Shown here: positions 49,700-62,000 of the stretch, in pieces | Layout: every line of letters starts with the position of its first letter | Position numbering within the stretch: the stretch's first letter is position 1 | Source: Gigantopelta aegis | Taxonomy: Eukaryota; Mollusca; Gastropoda; Neomphalida; Peltospiridae | Length of the DNA: 64,000 nucleotides | Assembly: GCF_016097555.1 (NCBI RefSeq) | Contig: NC_054713.1 | Span: 42,450,821-42,514,820, forward strand | Direction: 5' to 3' | Position numbers and translations under genes: made by a program | Notes under the pieces: generated by a model | What the model saw: only the letters and a program-made list of their open reading frames with translations | The model's database searches: none | Told to the model about the DNA's origin: nothing

Positions 49700-50044
49700 A
49701 GGGACATTCCTGACTTTGCTGTAACTTTTAAGGTGTTATCGACTAACAGAGACGTTTTAACGATTGTAATTACATATCAAATATATTTTTCTGCATAAAA
49801 TATTAGTGGTTGTATATTAAACGTGTTTTTGATCTTTCTAAAATATTATTTTTCGTACGTACGAAATTATTTGAACTTCAAATCCAGTTTGGGTTCTTAC
49901 AAATATTGAGATGCCCAGAAATACATTGAATATACAGACACTGATATTCTAAACAAGAAAATATATTTAATATGTAAGTTTAATCGTAGAACTATTTTGT
50001 TTGTCGGAAACATCTTACAATGCAGCAAACTCAGGAATGTCCCT
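49700..50044. mobile_element. TTAA-type MITE, family 2, full copy
   Basis: TTAA at 49,696-49,699, start AGGGACATTCCTGACTTTGC, end CAAACTCAGGAATGTCCCT, with TTAC in place of the right TTAA. The central TTCGTACGTACGAA is kept. A truncated further copy follows at about 50,085-50,370. Confidence 0.85.
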
Positions 50045-50386
50045 TTACGGGGCATGTCACGTGTCTGTTGCCACTGTTAAGATGTTACAGACTAACAGAG
50101 ACGTTTTAATAAGAAAACGTTCTTATTAAATATATTTTTCTGCATAAAATATCACAGGATGTAAATTAAACGTGTTTCTGATCGTTTTTAGTCTTTTAAC
50201 TAGGTCAAACTTTATTTTATTTCTTATATACATACTTTTTTATACGAACGACATTATTGGGAGACCAAATCCGATTTAGCCTATTTACAAATATTAGAAC
50301 GATCAGAAACACGTTGAATATACAGACACAGATATTCTAAACAAGGAAATATATCTAGTATGTAATGAAAGATAATGAAAAAGGAA

Positions 50387-50605
50387 TCCCGCTGCCTCCA
50401 ATCCACGCGCTACTCTTTTCGATAAGCAGCAAGGGATATTTTATATGCCACAGACAGGATAGTGCATACTACGGCCTTTGATATACCAGCCGTGGTACAC
50501 TGGCTGGAATGAGAAATAGTCCAACTGTCCCACCGACGGGGAACGATCCTAGATCGATAGCACACCAGGGTAATGCTTTACCACTGGGCTACGCCCTGCC
50601 ATCTG
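50387..50605 (-). mobile_element. Family A SINE 5' half
   Basis: GCAGCAAGGGATATTTTATA to CACTGGGCTACGCCCTGCC, including the tRNA-like head in reverse. It begins inside a decayed TTAA-type MITE. Confidence 0.68.
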
Positions 50606-50663
50606 GTCTCTAATAATAGACTTGATTCAAGTCCAAACGAGTTACCGTTTTGTTGCTGGGGGC

Positions 50664-50975
50664 CGGGATTTAGCTCAGTCTGTTGAGTGCTCGCTTGAGG
50701 TGCATGCGTCGCAGGATCGAACCATCTCGGTCGATCAGTTCAACTGACTGGGAGGTTTTCCCGTTCCAAACAGTGCACCATAACTGGACAAAAACCGTGG
50801 TATGTGTTTTCCTGTCTGTGGGAAAGTGCATATAAAAGATCCCTTTCTGCATTACGAAAAAAGTAGCGGGTTTCCTCTGATGAGTACGTGTCAGAATTAC
50901 CAAACGTTTGACATCCAATAGCCAATGATTAAGTAAGTAATCAATGTGCTCGTGTGATGTCGTTAAACAAAACCA
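50664..50975 (+). mobile_element. SINE with a different tRNA-like head and family A tail
   Basis: The head GGATTTAGCTCAGTCTGTTG has a better box A than the other families, with a box B-like CGCAGGATCGAACC. The rest is family A from CCGTTCCAAACAGTGCACCA to GTGATGTCGTTAAACAAAAC. This is the only copy in the window with that head. Confidence 0.72.
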
Positions 50976-51726
50976 ATAAAAGTTTTGTTCTTGTTTGATT
51001 TTTGTTATTTGACTTTTGTGTTAAATCGTAAACAAAACAAAAAACAGACTTAAAATAAACAACAATACATCATGCAATAACGACAACAATTTATTGTTTT
51101 TCCACTTATACATCATACATTGTAACAGAAGTACGTTGCACACAAGTAACAGAAGTACAATGGAACCGTCTATAAATCACATCCTGTATAACAACCACCT
51201 GTATGCAATAAGGCAAACTACGGAATTTGTTCTTACACGTGTTTGTACTTTAAGGTGCAAGACAAGGAACTCATAAACCCTTGAAATTCGGATCATATTG
51301 TAACGGGAATTCTGAACATATAATAACAGAGTACATACCCAATAATGGTAAAAAAAAAAAAATGCCGACGCAAATGTAGGACATAATTCCGAGAATCCAC
51401 TGCGTTTGACATATTTGAAGTCATATGATAAAACTAAAAGGGACTCTACATACACAATGTATCAAACATTAACAATTGTACAATACATATACATAATTAA
51501 CCATGCACTCGAACCGTATGTTTGCAAAGGCTAATTTATATATGTGTATGTATTTATGCATATTGTCTCTCTGTCCGTTTGTCTGTATCCTACATTTATA
51601 TACAGAATATTATATTCCCACTATTTACATATAATTCTTTTAAATCATTTTATATCTACACATAAACAACACACATTTTGTACAAGTTTTTAAAGATCAC
51701 ATGATTTAATAATACCCTGATAGGTA

Positions 51727-52120
51727 AAAGTAGTAGTAGTAGTAGTAGTAGATATATTAGTAGTAGACGTAGTAGTAGTAGTAGACGTAGTAGTAGTAGA
51801 CGTCGTCGTCGTCGTAGTAGTAGTAGTAGTAGTAATAGTAGTAAACGTCGTCGTCGTAGTAGTAGTAGACATAGTAGTAGTAGTAGACGTAGTAGTAGTA
51901 GTAGTAGACGTAGTAGTAATAGTAGACGTAGTAGTAGTAGACGTAGTAGTAATAGTAGTAAACGTCGTTGTAGTAGTAGTAGTAGATGTAGTAGTAGACG
52001 TAGAAGTAGTAGTAGTAGACGTAGTAGTAGTAGTAGACGTAGTAGTAATAGTAGACGTCGTCGTCGTAGTAGTAGTAATAGTAGTAAACGTCGTCGTCGT
52101 CGTAGTAGTAGTAATATTTT
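51727..52120. repeat. Trinucleotide (TAG)n with ACG/TCG interruptions
   Basis: About 390 bp of GTA/TAG triplets are broken by blocks AGACGTCGTCGTCG and AAACGTCGTCG at irregular spacing. Triplet phase is mostly kept. Confidence 0.93.
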
Positions 52121-52216
52121 TATTTCATAACGCACCGCTAATAACTAGTAACTTATTATAGTGTTCAAAATAATTTAATCAGTAGGAATAAGACGTTGAG
52201 TATTTGAATATTTATT

Positions 52217-52380
52217 AGTCGACCCCACCCCCGTTCTCCGTCTCATCCCCACCCTCCACCCCACCCCCGTTCACCGTCTCATCCCCACCCTCCACCCCAC
52301 CCCCGTTCACCGTCTCATCCCCATCCTCGTTCACCGTCAATTCCCCACCCCCGTTCACCGTCTCATCCCCACACTCAGTA
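52217..52380. repeat. Minisatellite of about 42 bp, C-rich
   Basis: CCCACCCCCGTTCACCGTCT and CATCCCCACCCTCCA alternate in three to four units. It precedes two TC microsatellites. Confidence 0.75.
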
Positions 52381-52617
52381 GATAAGGCTATGTGTGTCGT
52401 TACATTTAGTGTATTAAGTAGTACAATAGCCGTCAACGTTTGTGTGGGAGAAAAAAACTAAAAAACCCAATTACTTTAAAAGCGATTTTATCTTGCAGTA
52501 GCAATTTTATAAAGCTTCTAGAATAGTTTTAATAATATGATTAAAGAAATCGTAACTAAAACAGAAAGAAAGAAAATCTATAATTATATACAGTAGAGAA
52601 CATCTACAAATATAATT

Positions 52618-52967
<350 letters not shown>

Positions 52968-52979
52968 TTATCAGTGATT

Positions 52980-54840
52980 ATAGTGCACTGCAATTTTAAT
53001 ATGTAGCTACCTAACGAGGGCCTTGAACATTTTATCACCAATATAAGACTTCTACAAAGGTTCACTAAATCTTCGTTTTCCCCGAGTTAAAACCCGAGGT
53101 GACATATATACAAGCCATAACAGAAAAAGCAGCTCCGATTGATTGTAATATATGTCAGTGGGAATTTGCGCAAATTCTGTTATCTATGAGAATACTAAAC
53201 AAATTGATATATTTTTGGAATACTTGAATACAGTTTTTAAAATGCAACTGCAATATAGCGAAAATGTGGTTGCTAGTATGTCTTTCAATCTTTAACTATC
53301 ATATATAGTTTTTCTTCAAGACAATTAAATTCAAAATGTCCTTTATAGGATAAATATATTAATAGATATATCTGCTTTATTTATTTTTTAATATTTTAGT
53401 AAAAACTTTTTCTTTTTTTTAAATTAAAAAATACGTTAACAGATGAGAAATATTTTGGTGTAATTTAACCTATACAATCTGATTACTATAAATTCGACTT
53501 AAATGACATTTTGAAAAATATGATCGAATAGTATTGGATAAGAAATATAGTACGTAGAATCTCATTGGCTCGAACATTGTTGAAGCAGTCTTTCAGTAGG
53601 CATATCTTGTTCAAACCATTGGTTATTCGAACTAAGCATTCGGCGAAATTCGGAAATTTCCGTGATCCTTTGTAACTTGAAGGCTTGGATGAAGCCTTTT
53701 TAAAAATGTGTTTCAGGTAATCCGACCCTAGCTAGAAAAAAGTGCAGATAAATTTGTTTTATTAGTTTTGCCGATCAAGTTAATTAATAATAGTATTTAG
53801 TTCAAAATACACAAACATTTTATTTGGACCCATAGAGGTTAATAAAAATAACAACCCGGCCCTACCTATATTAAAAAAAGAAGAAAAAAAAAGAAATCGC
53901 ACCTTTCCAGGAACACATATTATTTGACAGTTTTTACATAAAGTAAATTATACCAGTGTTTACAATACCAACTTAAATATACAACAGCTGGATGGTGTGA
54001 AAAGTATCTTGTAATACCGTACACATACAATCTATATAACTACATATATTCTGAAAAATTTACATTTATTTATATATATTGCACACCGGCCGAATTTTGC
54101 GACAAACTTACTTGTCACTTGTAGCATATCTGTAGCATACAGTCCATCTCGTAAGTATTGCTTATGATTATAGCTGCATAAAGGCGTCGACACACCGTAC
54201 GGGTGTCTCGTACGATAATAGCCGATTGTGACGAGACAAACATTCCGACATCATTTGTTGCGATGCAGTCGGATATTTCTCGTAACACGCACTCGTGTCG
54301 TGTGACGTCGCCATAAGGCTGAAAACAAATCGGAGCTTGGCCTGGGTCGGGCGAGTACGGTACCAGTCGAAACAGAAACGAACTGAATCGAGAGGGCTTC
54401 TACAATGTTTATCAAATCCACTAGCCAAGGATCAGTGATTTAAATTTTTTATTAGCCACAATAAAAAATTCGCCAGCCCTACTTTACTTTAAGTTAGTAC
54501 AATTTTACTAAATAATAGTAATAATGGGATATGTCACCTAAAGAGGGAGATAGAGCTTAAAAACACTAACATTGGGGGTGGGGTAGGATATTCAAATTTC
54601 CAAAATAGACTTAACTGCAACATTTCACTAAAAAATTCACTAGCCATTGGGCATGACAATAGTAGTTATTTACTAGCCCAACATTGAATATCACTAGCCA
54701 TGGGAGTGGGGCTACCATAATCTAGAAGCCCTGGAATCGAGTATAGCAAAACACATCGCGTCTATGATGGCGCGAACTACAGATCTGGCAACAGATTCGC
54801 CAGACACAACTTCGGTTTTGTTTTCTTGGGATCAGTTCTG
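52980..54840. other. Unassigned intergenic sequence
   Basis: Very AT-rich to 54,100. A GC-balanced block at 54,170-54,420 (CGTCGACACACCGTACGGGT) carries an 86-codon minus-strand frame of no recognised family; it may be an old repeat. Confidence 0.45.
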
Positions 54841-54841
54841 G

Positions 54842-54977
54842 GCTCGTGCTTATAAAACTTTTAGTGTCCAGACTCAATCTCTAATGACACATCACATGAA
54901 TACAATTTGTATGGCGTTGTCATGACATTACTGTCTCACACTCTATTAGTCTCGAGTCTAGACTCTAAAAGCTGTAT
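54842..54977. mobile_element. Foldback element related to the one at 63.4 kb
   Basis: GCTCGTGCTTATAAAACTTT and AGTGTCCAGACTC at the left are mirrored by GAGTCTAGACTCTAAAAGC on the right. Confidence 0.55.
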
Positions 54978-55684
54978 AAACAACAGGCCAGGTCATAGGG
55001 TTAAACATGCACATTCAGAGCAAGCTGTTGTAGTGCACGTCTGTCATGGCCGCAGGTGTTCACTTCTGCCGGCTCCTCCGTCCAGGACAGGATCGTATCA
55101 TATCACCATCCAGTTCTACAGCTTTATATACTAACGTAAATAATAAACACAACTATATTTCTAAACCCGCAATCTCGATTCTCCATTTTATAGGGTGTCT
55201 ATCACAGAATCAAATCCCATAGAGAACAATAGTAACATAATATGTGGCTAACACTGTTTCAATCACATATAGACCATGACTATAACATACTACACACCCT
55301 AACCCTTAAAATATACCTGGACTACCATAATTCCGCACACGTTGTCATCCTTATATACTCAAAGGCAAAAGTTATTGTGACATGGATTGTTTGGAGTAAT
55401 AAATTTGTGAATGGATTTATGGATGTAAACCAGAGAAGATGTGCATGAAACAGCTCAAAGAAATGCAACCAAGCAGTTGTTGCAGTGACTGCATGCTTTG
55501 TGCAAGAAACATTGAATTTTCGGGAAAAATGCTGTCCAGTGTTCACCATAAAAGGCCAGACATTCAGTCGCAAATCATTGCCACTCTGTGTAGCCTTCAG
55601 AAGTCCAGAAGTAAGAAAATCACCATTAGTGAACTGTTTGATGAAATTTCGTCATTCCACGCCTCAGTGAAAATGACAGATGGC

Positions 55685-56200
55685 GAGTTATAGGGATGCT
55701 TAAATCTGGGACCTCGCAGCGTGACGTCGCACGTCAATTCAACGTCCACAGAAACACCATATGGCACTTATGGCAACAATATCAACAAAACAACTAGGTC
55801 AGGGACCGTCCCCGTAGCGGCCGACCACCCGTGACAACCCCTCGCCAAGACACATGGATCCGAAACACGCATCTGCGAAACAGATTCCAGCCAGCAACCC
55901 TCACAGCCCGTACCATCCCTTTCTCTAGCGTTTAGTGGCCTCAATGAGACGGTGCCAGGCCTGTAGCAATCCTCAAGGTGGAGACACTCACTACTGACTG
56001 TGTGAACTTCGCTCTGGACCCCCTCTAGTGATGTGTCTCATTTGCATATGGCAGGTGCGCCTTTTTCATGGACTATTGCTCGTTTCCATACCTTCGGACA
56101 TTTCTCTTTCCATGTTATAACGTTTTATACACAGCAGTAAAAACTTATCATCAATTATCTTTGTCTTTTGTGTGTCACAATAAATTTTGCCTTTTAGTAT
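55685..56200 (+). mobile_element. Remnant of a second Tc1-like transposon
   Basis: Reading GMLKSGTSQRDVARQFNVHR then WHLWQQYQQ and VRDRPRSGRP gives the DNA-binding half of a Tc1 transposase, with one internal stop. The catalytic half is missing. The 3' part around 56,140-56,190 (GTGTGTCACAATAAATTTTG) looks like the tail of such elements, so an internal deletion is likely. It differs from the copy at 59.7 kb. Confidence 0.65.
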
Positions 56201-56502
56201 ATTATTAGTAGGACCTCGTGTGTTTCAAGTACAATAATAGCGAGTACACTGACATTAGTTCGAATAAATTTAAAAGGAATTCACTGGCTAGATGAAACAA
56301 ACGTTTATAACAATAAGTACTGGCCACAATATTATATCTCACAAATGGCGGGCACAGTCGTATTTAATGCGACATTCAAAATTAAGTGCGCTTGGAACTT
56401 TGACCCCTTGAGATAGTATCTGGTATACTGCTACCAGAGTTGTTTACTGATGCAACAGACAATAACAGCTACAATTAAAACGTATACATAAATCGGATGT
56501 TT

Positions 56503-56806
56503 CCAGGGGCGGATCCAGGCATTTGTAAAGGGGGTGGGGGGGGGGGGGGGGGGGGGTCACAAAATTCCAGAAAGGACAATTTGAGTTTGTCGAGGTGTCG
56601 AGGACAAATAAGCCAAGGTCCCAAAGGGATCAAGATCTCGGGGGGAGGTGGGAGGGGGGGGATCGCGGGCATACTCCCCATAATGTATTTTAATAAATAC
56701 GGTCAGAGACGCGGCTTCAGGGCAATTTAGTGTTGTATAATGCTGATGATGAGTTCAGTAAAACAAACAGGACCCCTGTCACCCCCTCCCCTGGATCCGC
56801 CACTGG
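56503..56806. mobile_element. GGGGCGGATCCAGG inverted-end element with internal G run
   Basis: CCAGGGGCGGATCCAGGCA at the left is mirrored by CCCCTGGATCCGCCACTGG at the right. Inside is a G run at 56,529-56,556 and a second G-rich patch at 56,640-56,660. Elements with such ends are scattered through many invertebrate genomes. Confidence 0.7.
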
Positions 56807-56944
56807 TTCCATTCTGAATGTTCAACTATTTACCAAATATAGTGGAGATGACAGCGTTGACTATGATACTATAATGAATTAACACTAGCACTCAGCACCT
56901 TTTTAATTCCGTATTCCACCTACTCTACACATTAAATCTACAGC

Positions 56945-56985
56945 AATAACCGCGCGTCGTTAAATAAAACATTTCATTCCTATAA
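56945..56985 (+). mobile_element. Family B SINE tail fragment
   Basis: GCGCGTCGTTAAATAAAACA followed by TTTCATTCC. Only the terminal ~40 bp are seen. Confidence 0.4.
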
Positions 56986-56989
56986 GAAA

Positions 56990-57670
56990 TTAATAACAAT
57001 AATAATGTTAACAATAACAATACATTATTTTACAACAACAATATTTGTATCATCAATGATAATGACGATGTCCATTGCCGACAGACATTTTGTAAATTAT
57101 ATCCTACAGGTAAACAATATTTGAACAATTCTATAATAATAATAATAACAAGAATGTTGATGATAATAACTTTCCCACTGAAATAATTTCTCCTTTACAA
57201 TAAGGATCAAAATATTTGAACAGATTTTTAAACGTGATATTAAATATATTATGAGTATTTACATTCATAACGACATATGCATGCGTATGCCCGTGGTTGT
57301 ATGTACAAATATGTATCCAGATTTTGCATATATATTTGTGTGTGTATTACTATACACATACAAACGTGCACTCGTGCTTGTATGTACATATGTGTACAAC
57401 CATCTGTATGTACGCGTGTGTTCTCGTATTTGTAAGTATGTGTATATATTTGGTTGTACGTGTATTTGAACGTATACGGTTAGACATACTTGCATAACAG
57501 GCACATGTATTATTTATACATAACCAGATGTAGGCCTATATGCATTTTGTACATGAGCGTGCATGTATTTGCATGTGTGCGAGTGTATTAATTCGCAAAC
57601 AGCTGTTGGTAAATTTGCGTGCACAGTGATACATAGTACATACTAGTATACAGAAGATACTCCCTGAGTA
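56990..57670. other. Unassigned, TGTATG-rich intergenic sequence
   Basis: Irregular GTATGTAC/TGCATG words from 57,280 to 57,600 keep several 60-80-codon frames open; these look compositional. Confidence 0.5.
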
Positions 57671-57678
57671 TCTTGCGA

Positions 57679-57775
57679 TATCATAATTTATTAGCACGAG
57701 TTGATAAAACAAGTCTCGGATTTTTATACTTTTATCAACGAGTGCCGATAAAGTATGGTATCATAAGACACGACG
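57679..57775. repeat. Imperfect inverted repeat
   Basis: GATATCATAATTTATTAGCA and ACGAGTTGATAAAA pair with TTTTATCAACGAGTGCCGAT and TATGGTATCATA. A second hairpin, GGAGATATCTCCT-like, lies at 58,004-58,044. Confidence 0.5.
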
Positions 57776-58224
57776 GGGTTTTTCTTTTTATTGCCCATTA
57801 TGATTATTTTCATTTGCAACAGTTGTAAACAATGTCACTAATGTGGGTTGAATGTCACTATATTTGGCAGCGATAGATTCGTTAACTAGCAGAACGACAG
57901 TGGCGTGACGTCACTAATGATAGGTTTAGCACTGAAACAGACAATGTGACGTAACAAAATAATGTCTTCTCATTAAAAGTTCACCAATCAAGATTATAAG
58001 GAGTGATATCTCCTAGGAGAATATCGCAGGAGATATCTCCTACAAAAGCCTTTAATGGATTATAAATGACGTAATACCAATCCTTAACTATAACATGATT
58101 AGCTCTGTCAGTGACAAAATTCACCAATTATGAATTTCATCAATTGCGAATTTTAAAAACAATAATTATTGGCAAATTTTAAAAACAATAATCATTGGCA
58201 TTTTAAAGTTGCTTTTATTTGTTT

Positions 58225-58430
58225 GTTTGGTTGTTGTTTGTTGTGGGGGGGGTTTTGGTGGGTGGTGTTGTTGTTTTTTGTTTGTTTGTTGTTGGGGGCT
58301 TTTTTTCTTCTTCTTTTTTCTCTTTTTTTTTTCTTTTTCTTTTTTTTTTTTTTTTTTTTTTTTTTTTGGGGGGTGGGTGGGGTTTTTTTGTTGTGTTTTT
58401 TTTTTTCGGGGGGAGGGGGGGTGGGGCTGT
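58225..58430. repeat. T/G homopolymer-rich tract
   Basis: Long T runs (58,338-58,367) and G runs alternate; the 150-residue frames through it are composition artefacts. Confidence 0.9.
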
Positions 58431-58743
58431 TTAACAAAATAATTGCATGTAATAATTGATATTTTATTGTAAAATAATTTTGGGTTTCTAATTTTTTTTA
58501 ACTTTAATAGAAAATCTGGCAAAAGTTTCTGCACACCTAGAACTAATGTTTTTTTGTAGGGTCTTTGTTTTTTTTTCACGGAACAAAACTGAACCAGCAG
58601 TAAAACAATAGAAAAATTCAACCAAAACATACATACATTAAAAAAGAAAAAAAATCTCCCTTGTAACGAAATGGCCGCAATGTAGGCTATTTTTTAAAAT
58701 CACGTAATCTAAACGTCACGTGACGTAAAATCAACCAAAATTC

Positions 58744-59063
58744 CTAACTCTGTATTCTGTGCCAGCACGTCACCTGCTTTCTCGGATTATTCATCATCTC
58801 CCTCCACTGCGCGTGCGCATCGGCGTCGAAGTTGAGCCCCAAGTACAGCCGACCAATCAGCCTCCTGGAATCCTTCTGCCCGGAGCTGCTCTTCTCTTGG
58901 TGCAGGACTGTGATGCTGAAGTAGACCTTGTCGAGTTGGGAGTGTGGGACATCGAACGTCGTAGTGTCGTTAAACACGGGATTCACGTCCCCGGGCCAGA
59001 CAGAGGTCTTGGCGCGTTTAGTTACCCTGCCGTCCAACATGAGGGCAGTTTTTATGACAGTGT
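58744..59063 (-). CDS. Synaptotagmin terminal exon, rest of C2B
   Basis: It encodes DTVIKTALMLDGRVTKRAKT, the strand motif NPVFNDTTTFDVP and the diagnostic C-terminal WREM...WHR helix before TAG. The acceptor is ATTTCAG. The KRAKTSV segment fits the polybasic strand of C2B. Confidence 0.9.
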
Positions 59064-62000
59064 CTGAAATCAGATATAATGAAAGTTAAAGACACCACTA
59101 GAGCACATTGATTTATTAATCATCGGCTATTGGAAGGGGAGGAAATGTTTTATTTAGCGACACACTCAACACATTTTATTTACGGTTATATGGCGTCAGA
59201 CATATGGTTATGGACCACACAGATATTGAGAGAGGAAACGCGCTGTCGACACATTGGCTACTCTTTTCGATTAGGGATCTTTTATATGCACCATTCCACA
59301 GACAGGATACTACATACCACGCCCTTTGTTACACCAGTTGTGGAGCACTGGCTGGAACGAGAAATAGCCCAATGGGTCCACCGACGAGGATCGATCCTAG
59401 ACCAACCGCGCATCAAGTGAACGCTTTACCACTGGGCTATGCCCCCACCCACCCCCCCCCCACCCACCCCCAACCCCCACCCCCAATCGGCTATTGGATG
59501 TCAAACATTTGGTGATTTTGACGTATATTCTTAGAGAGAAAACCCGCTACATTTTCCCATTAGTAGCAAGGGATCTTTATATGCATTATCTCACAGACAT
59601 GACAGCACATACCACGGCCTTTGATATAACAGTCGTGGTATAATGAGGGTGATTTTAACCCTTCCTGAAATTGGGTATGTAGAGAATACTATATGACTGG
59701 CTGATATATACTACTCAAAAGAATTTAAGGGTCAGACGATATTTTCGACATTATTTTCTGAATGTCAATTATATTAGCTAGACCATAATGTCACGCAAGG
59801 TATTGTTCCATTTTGACGAAAGTGGGTCTAAGCAACCCATAAATGAATTAAAATCCACTGTCATTGACACTGTCGACTATTTCTAATGGCGAAAACATGC
59901 TTACATTTGCACGTAAATTAGGGCGAAAGCGAAAGGTCTGCTAAGTGCCCATAACTTGCTTTTTCACAAAGCGCTTCATTTTCACGCTTTGCATGTGTAT
60001 TCCATGTTCCCAACGCTGAATTTCCGTATAATTGGAGCTTGCGTTCGCGTACGATGCACACTCCAAATTCGACAATGGTACGACGTCAACTGACTATCGA
60101 AGATCGAGGAAGGGCTATTGCTTGGCTTCAGGATGGCAATACGCAAAGAAATGTTGCTCTGAGACTTGATGTCAGTCAGAGTGTCGTTGGCCGACTGTGG
60201 CAACGGTACCAAGCAACGAATTCTGTTCGAAATCGTCCAAGTTCGGGAAGACCAAGAAGCACTACAAATAGAGAGGACCGCTACATCACCAATATGGCTC
60301 TACGTCAACGCACAACCACTGCACGCCGATTACGTGACAATCTGCGGACTGCGACTGGAACTCGAGTGTCTGATCAAACCATACACAATCGTCTGAGAGC
60401 CAATAATCTACGCTGCCGTCGCCAGGCTGTTCGACCACCACTCCTACCACGTCACAGAACGGCCAGACGTCACTGGTGCACACTTCATCTGCGGTGGCAA
60501 CGTGTTCAGTGGGGTCGAGTGATATTCACTGATGAGTCCAGGTTTAGTCTCCAGTTCAACGACGGTCGGGTTCGTGTCTACAGACGTCCTGGGGAGCGCT
60601 TCGCTGACGTTAACGTTAGACAACGTCACCGGTTCGGTGGTGGCAGCGTCATGGTGTGGGGCGGGCATCTCTATCCACCACAGGACCCCCCTCTATGTGG
60701 TGGATGGCAATCTGAATGGAATCCGCTATCTGAATGAGATTATCCGGCCGTTGGTTCTCCCAGGTCTTCAGCAGATTGGCGGCGGGGCAGTTCTGCAGGA
60801 TGATAATGCCAGACCCCACCGCGCCAGGGTGGTAACGGACTTTCTCAGACAACAAGGTATCGCCAGGATGGATTGGCCAGCATATTCGCCTGACTTGGCC
60901 CCAATAGAGCACGCCTGGGACGAATTAGGCAGGAGAGTTCGGGATAACCATGCCCCTCCGGCCAACCTTCATGATCTGGGTCAACTTCTTATGGCAGAGT
61001 GGAAGGCCATTCCCCAAGAGTTTCTTCAGACGTCTGATCAACAGCATGAGGCAACGATGTGTCGAGTGTATTCGCGCCAGGGGTGGATTCAGACACTATT
61101 AAACGAATGTTCTAATGTGTAAAATCCATGTTTGACAACCTTCAACTTTGACAGCATGTCATGTGACTTTCTTGTATACAGTGACGTTTATTTGTGTTTT
61201 TTTGAAAATATGGAACAATAAATTAAATTTTTGGTGTAGTTTACATCATCAATCTGATACACTCTGAAACTTATTTGGTTATAAAGTTTTGACCCTTAAA
61301 TTCTTTTGAGTAGTATATATCATTTATCTTATAACGGTGTAGGGAGAATAACTCCTGTTTTAAACAAAAGTATTTTTCTTGTTTGACAAGAGTTATTTCC
61401 CATAAATTAATAAACGAAAATGCCGAATGACTTTATACAGCATACACATTTGATACCTATTTGTTTAATAATATGCAACACAAAACCGTATGCCTACCGT
61501 AGAAAGCTATTCTGGTTGTTAAAATGAAGAATAAATAGATTGTATGTTATTTAAATTAGATATTATAATGGCTAACATCATTCGAAGGACTGTGTGTGAT
61601 ATTTTATTCTAAATGGTTAAATAATGTAATAGCTACTCGAGATTCGCCGTGGTAGCTTAAACAAAATTCAAAATCATACCTGCCGTCCCTTTCTTGTTCT
61701 CCATGACTTTTAGTCCGTGTGCCTTCACCACTGTCAGGCTAAGTTTCTCCGCCGTGGGTAAGTACATTAGTGCGACTAGCACTTCTCCTAGATTTTCCTA
61801 AAGAGAGAAGCCACAGATATTCAGCCACAGGCTCGGATCCAGGGTTGTGTGCCAGGGATGAGCACCTCTCCTTCGTATTCAGGACCGTAGCTAGGATTTT
61901 TGGTGGGGGAAGGCAGAAGAATTCTTGGAACGAACGAGCATGTAAGGTGCAAGACATCGAACCCCTCTCTGGATACTGTAGGTACCCCTAACAAACTTTG

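Noticed and set aside
51656-52135. 159-codon minus-strand frame rich in Leu and Arg
   Set aside because: It is the (TAG)n/(TCG)n microsatellite read in one frame.
55439-55693. 84-codon frame with several Cys before the Tc1 remnant
   Set aside because: A faint CxxC pattern is present, but there is no recognised domain or splice context; I could not support it as a gene.
57251-57504. Overlapping Tyr/Cys/Val-rich frames on both strands
   Set aside because: GTATGTAC-type low-complexity sequence keeps all frames open at once.
58166-58630. Lys-rich 154-codon minus-strand frame
   Set aside because: It lies over a poly(T)/poly(G) tract; composition alone accounts for it.
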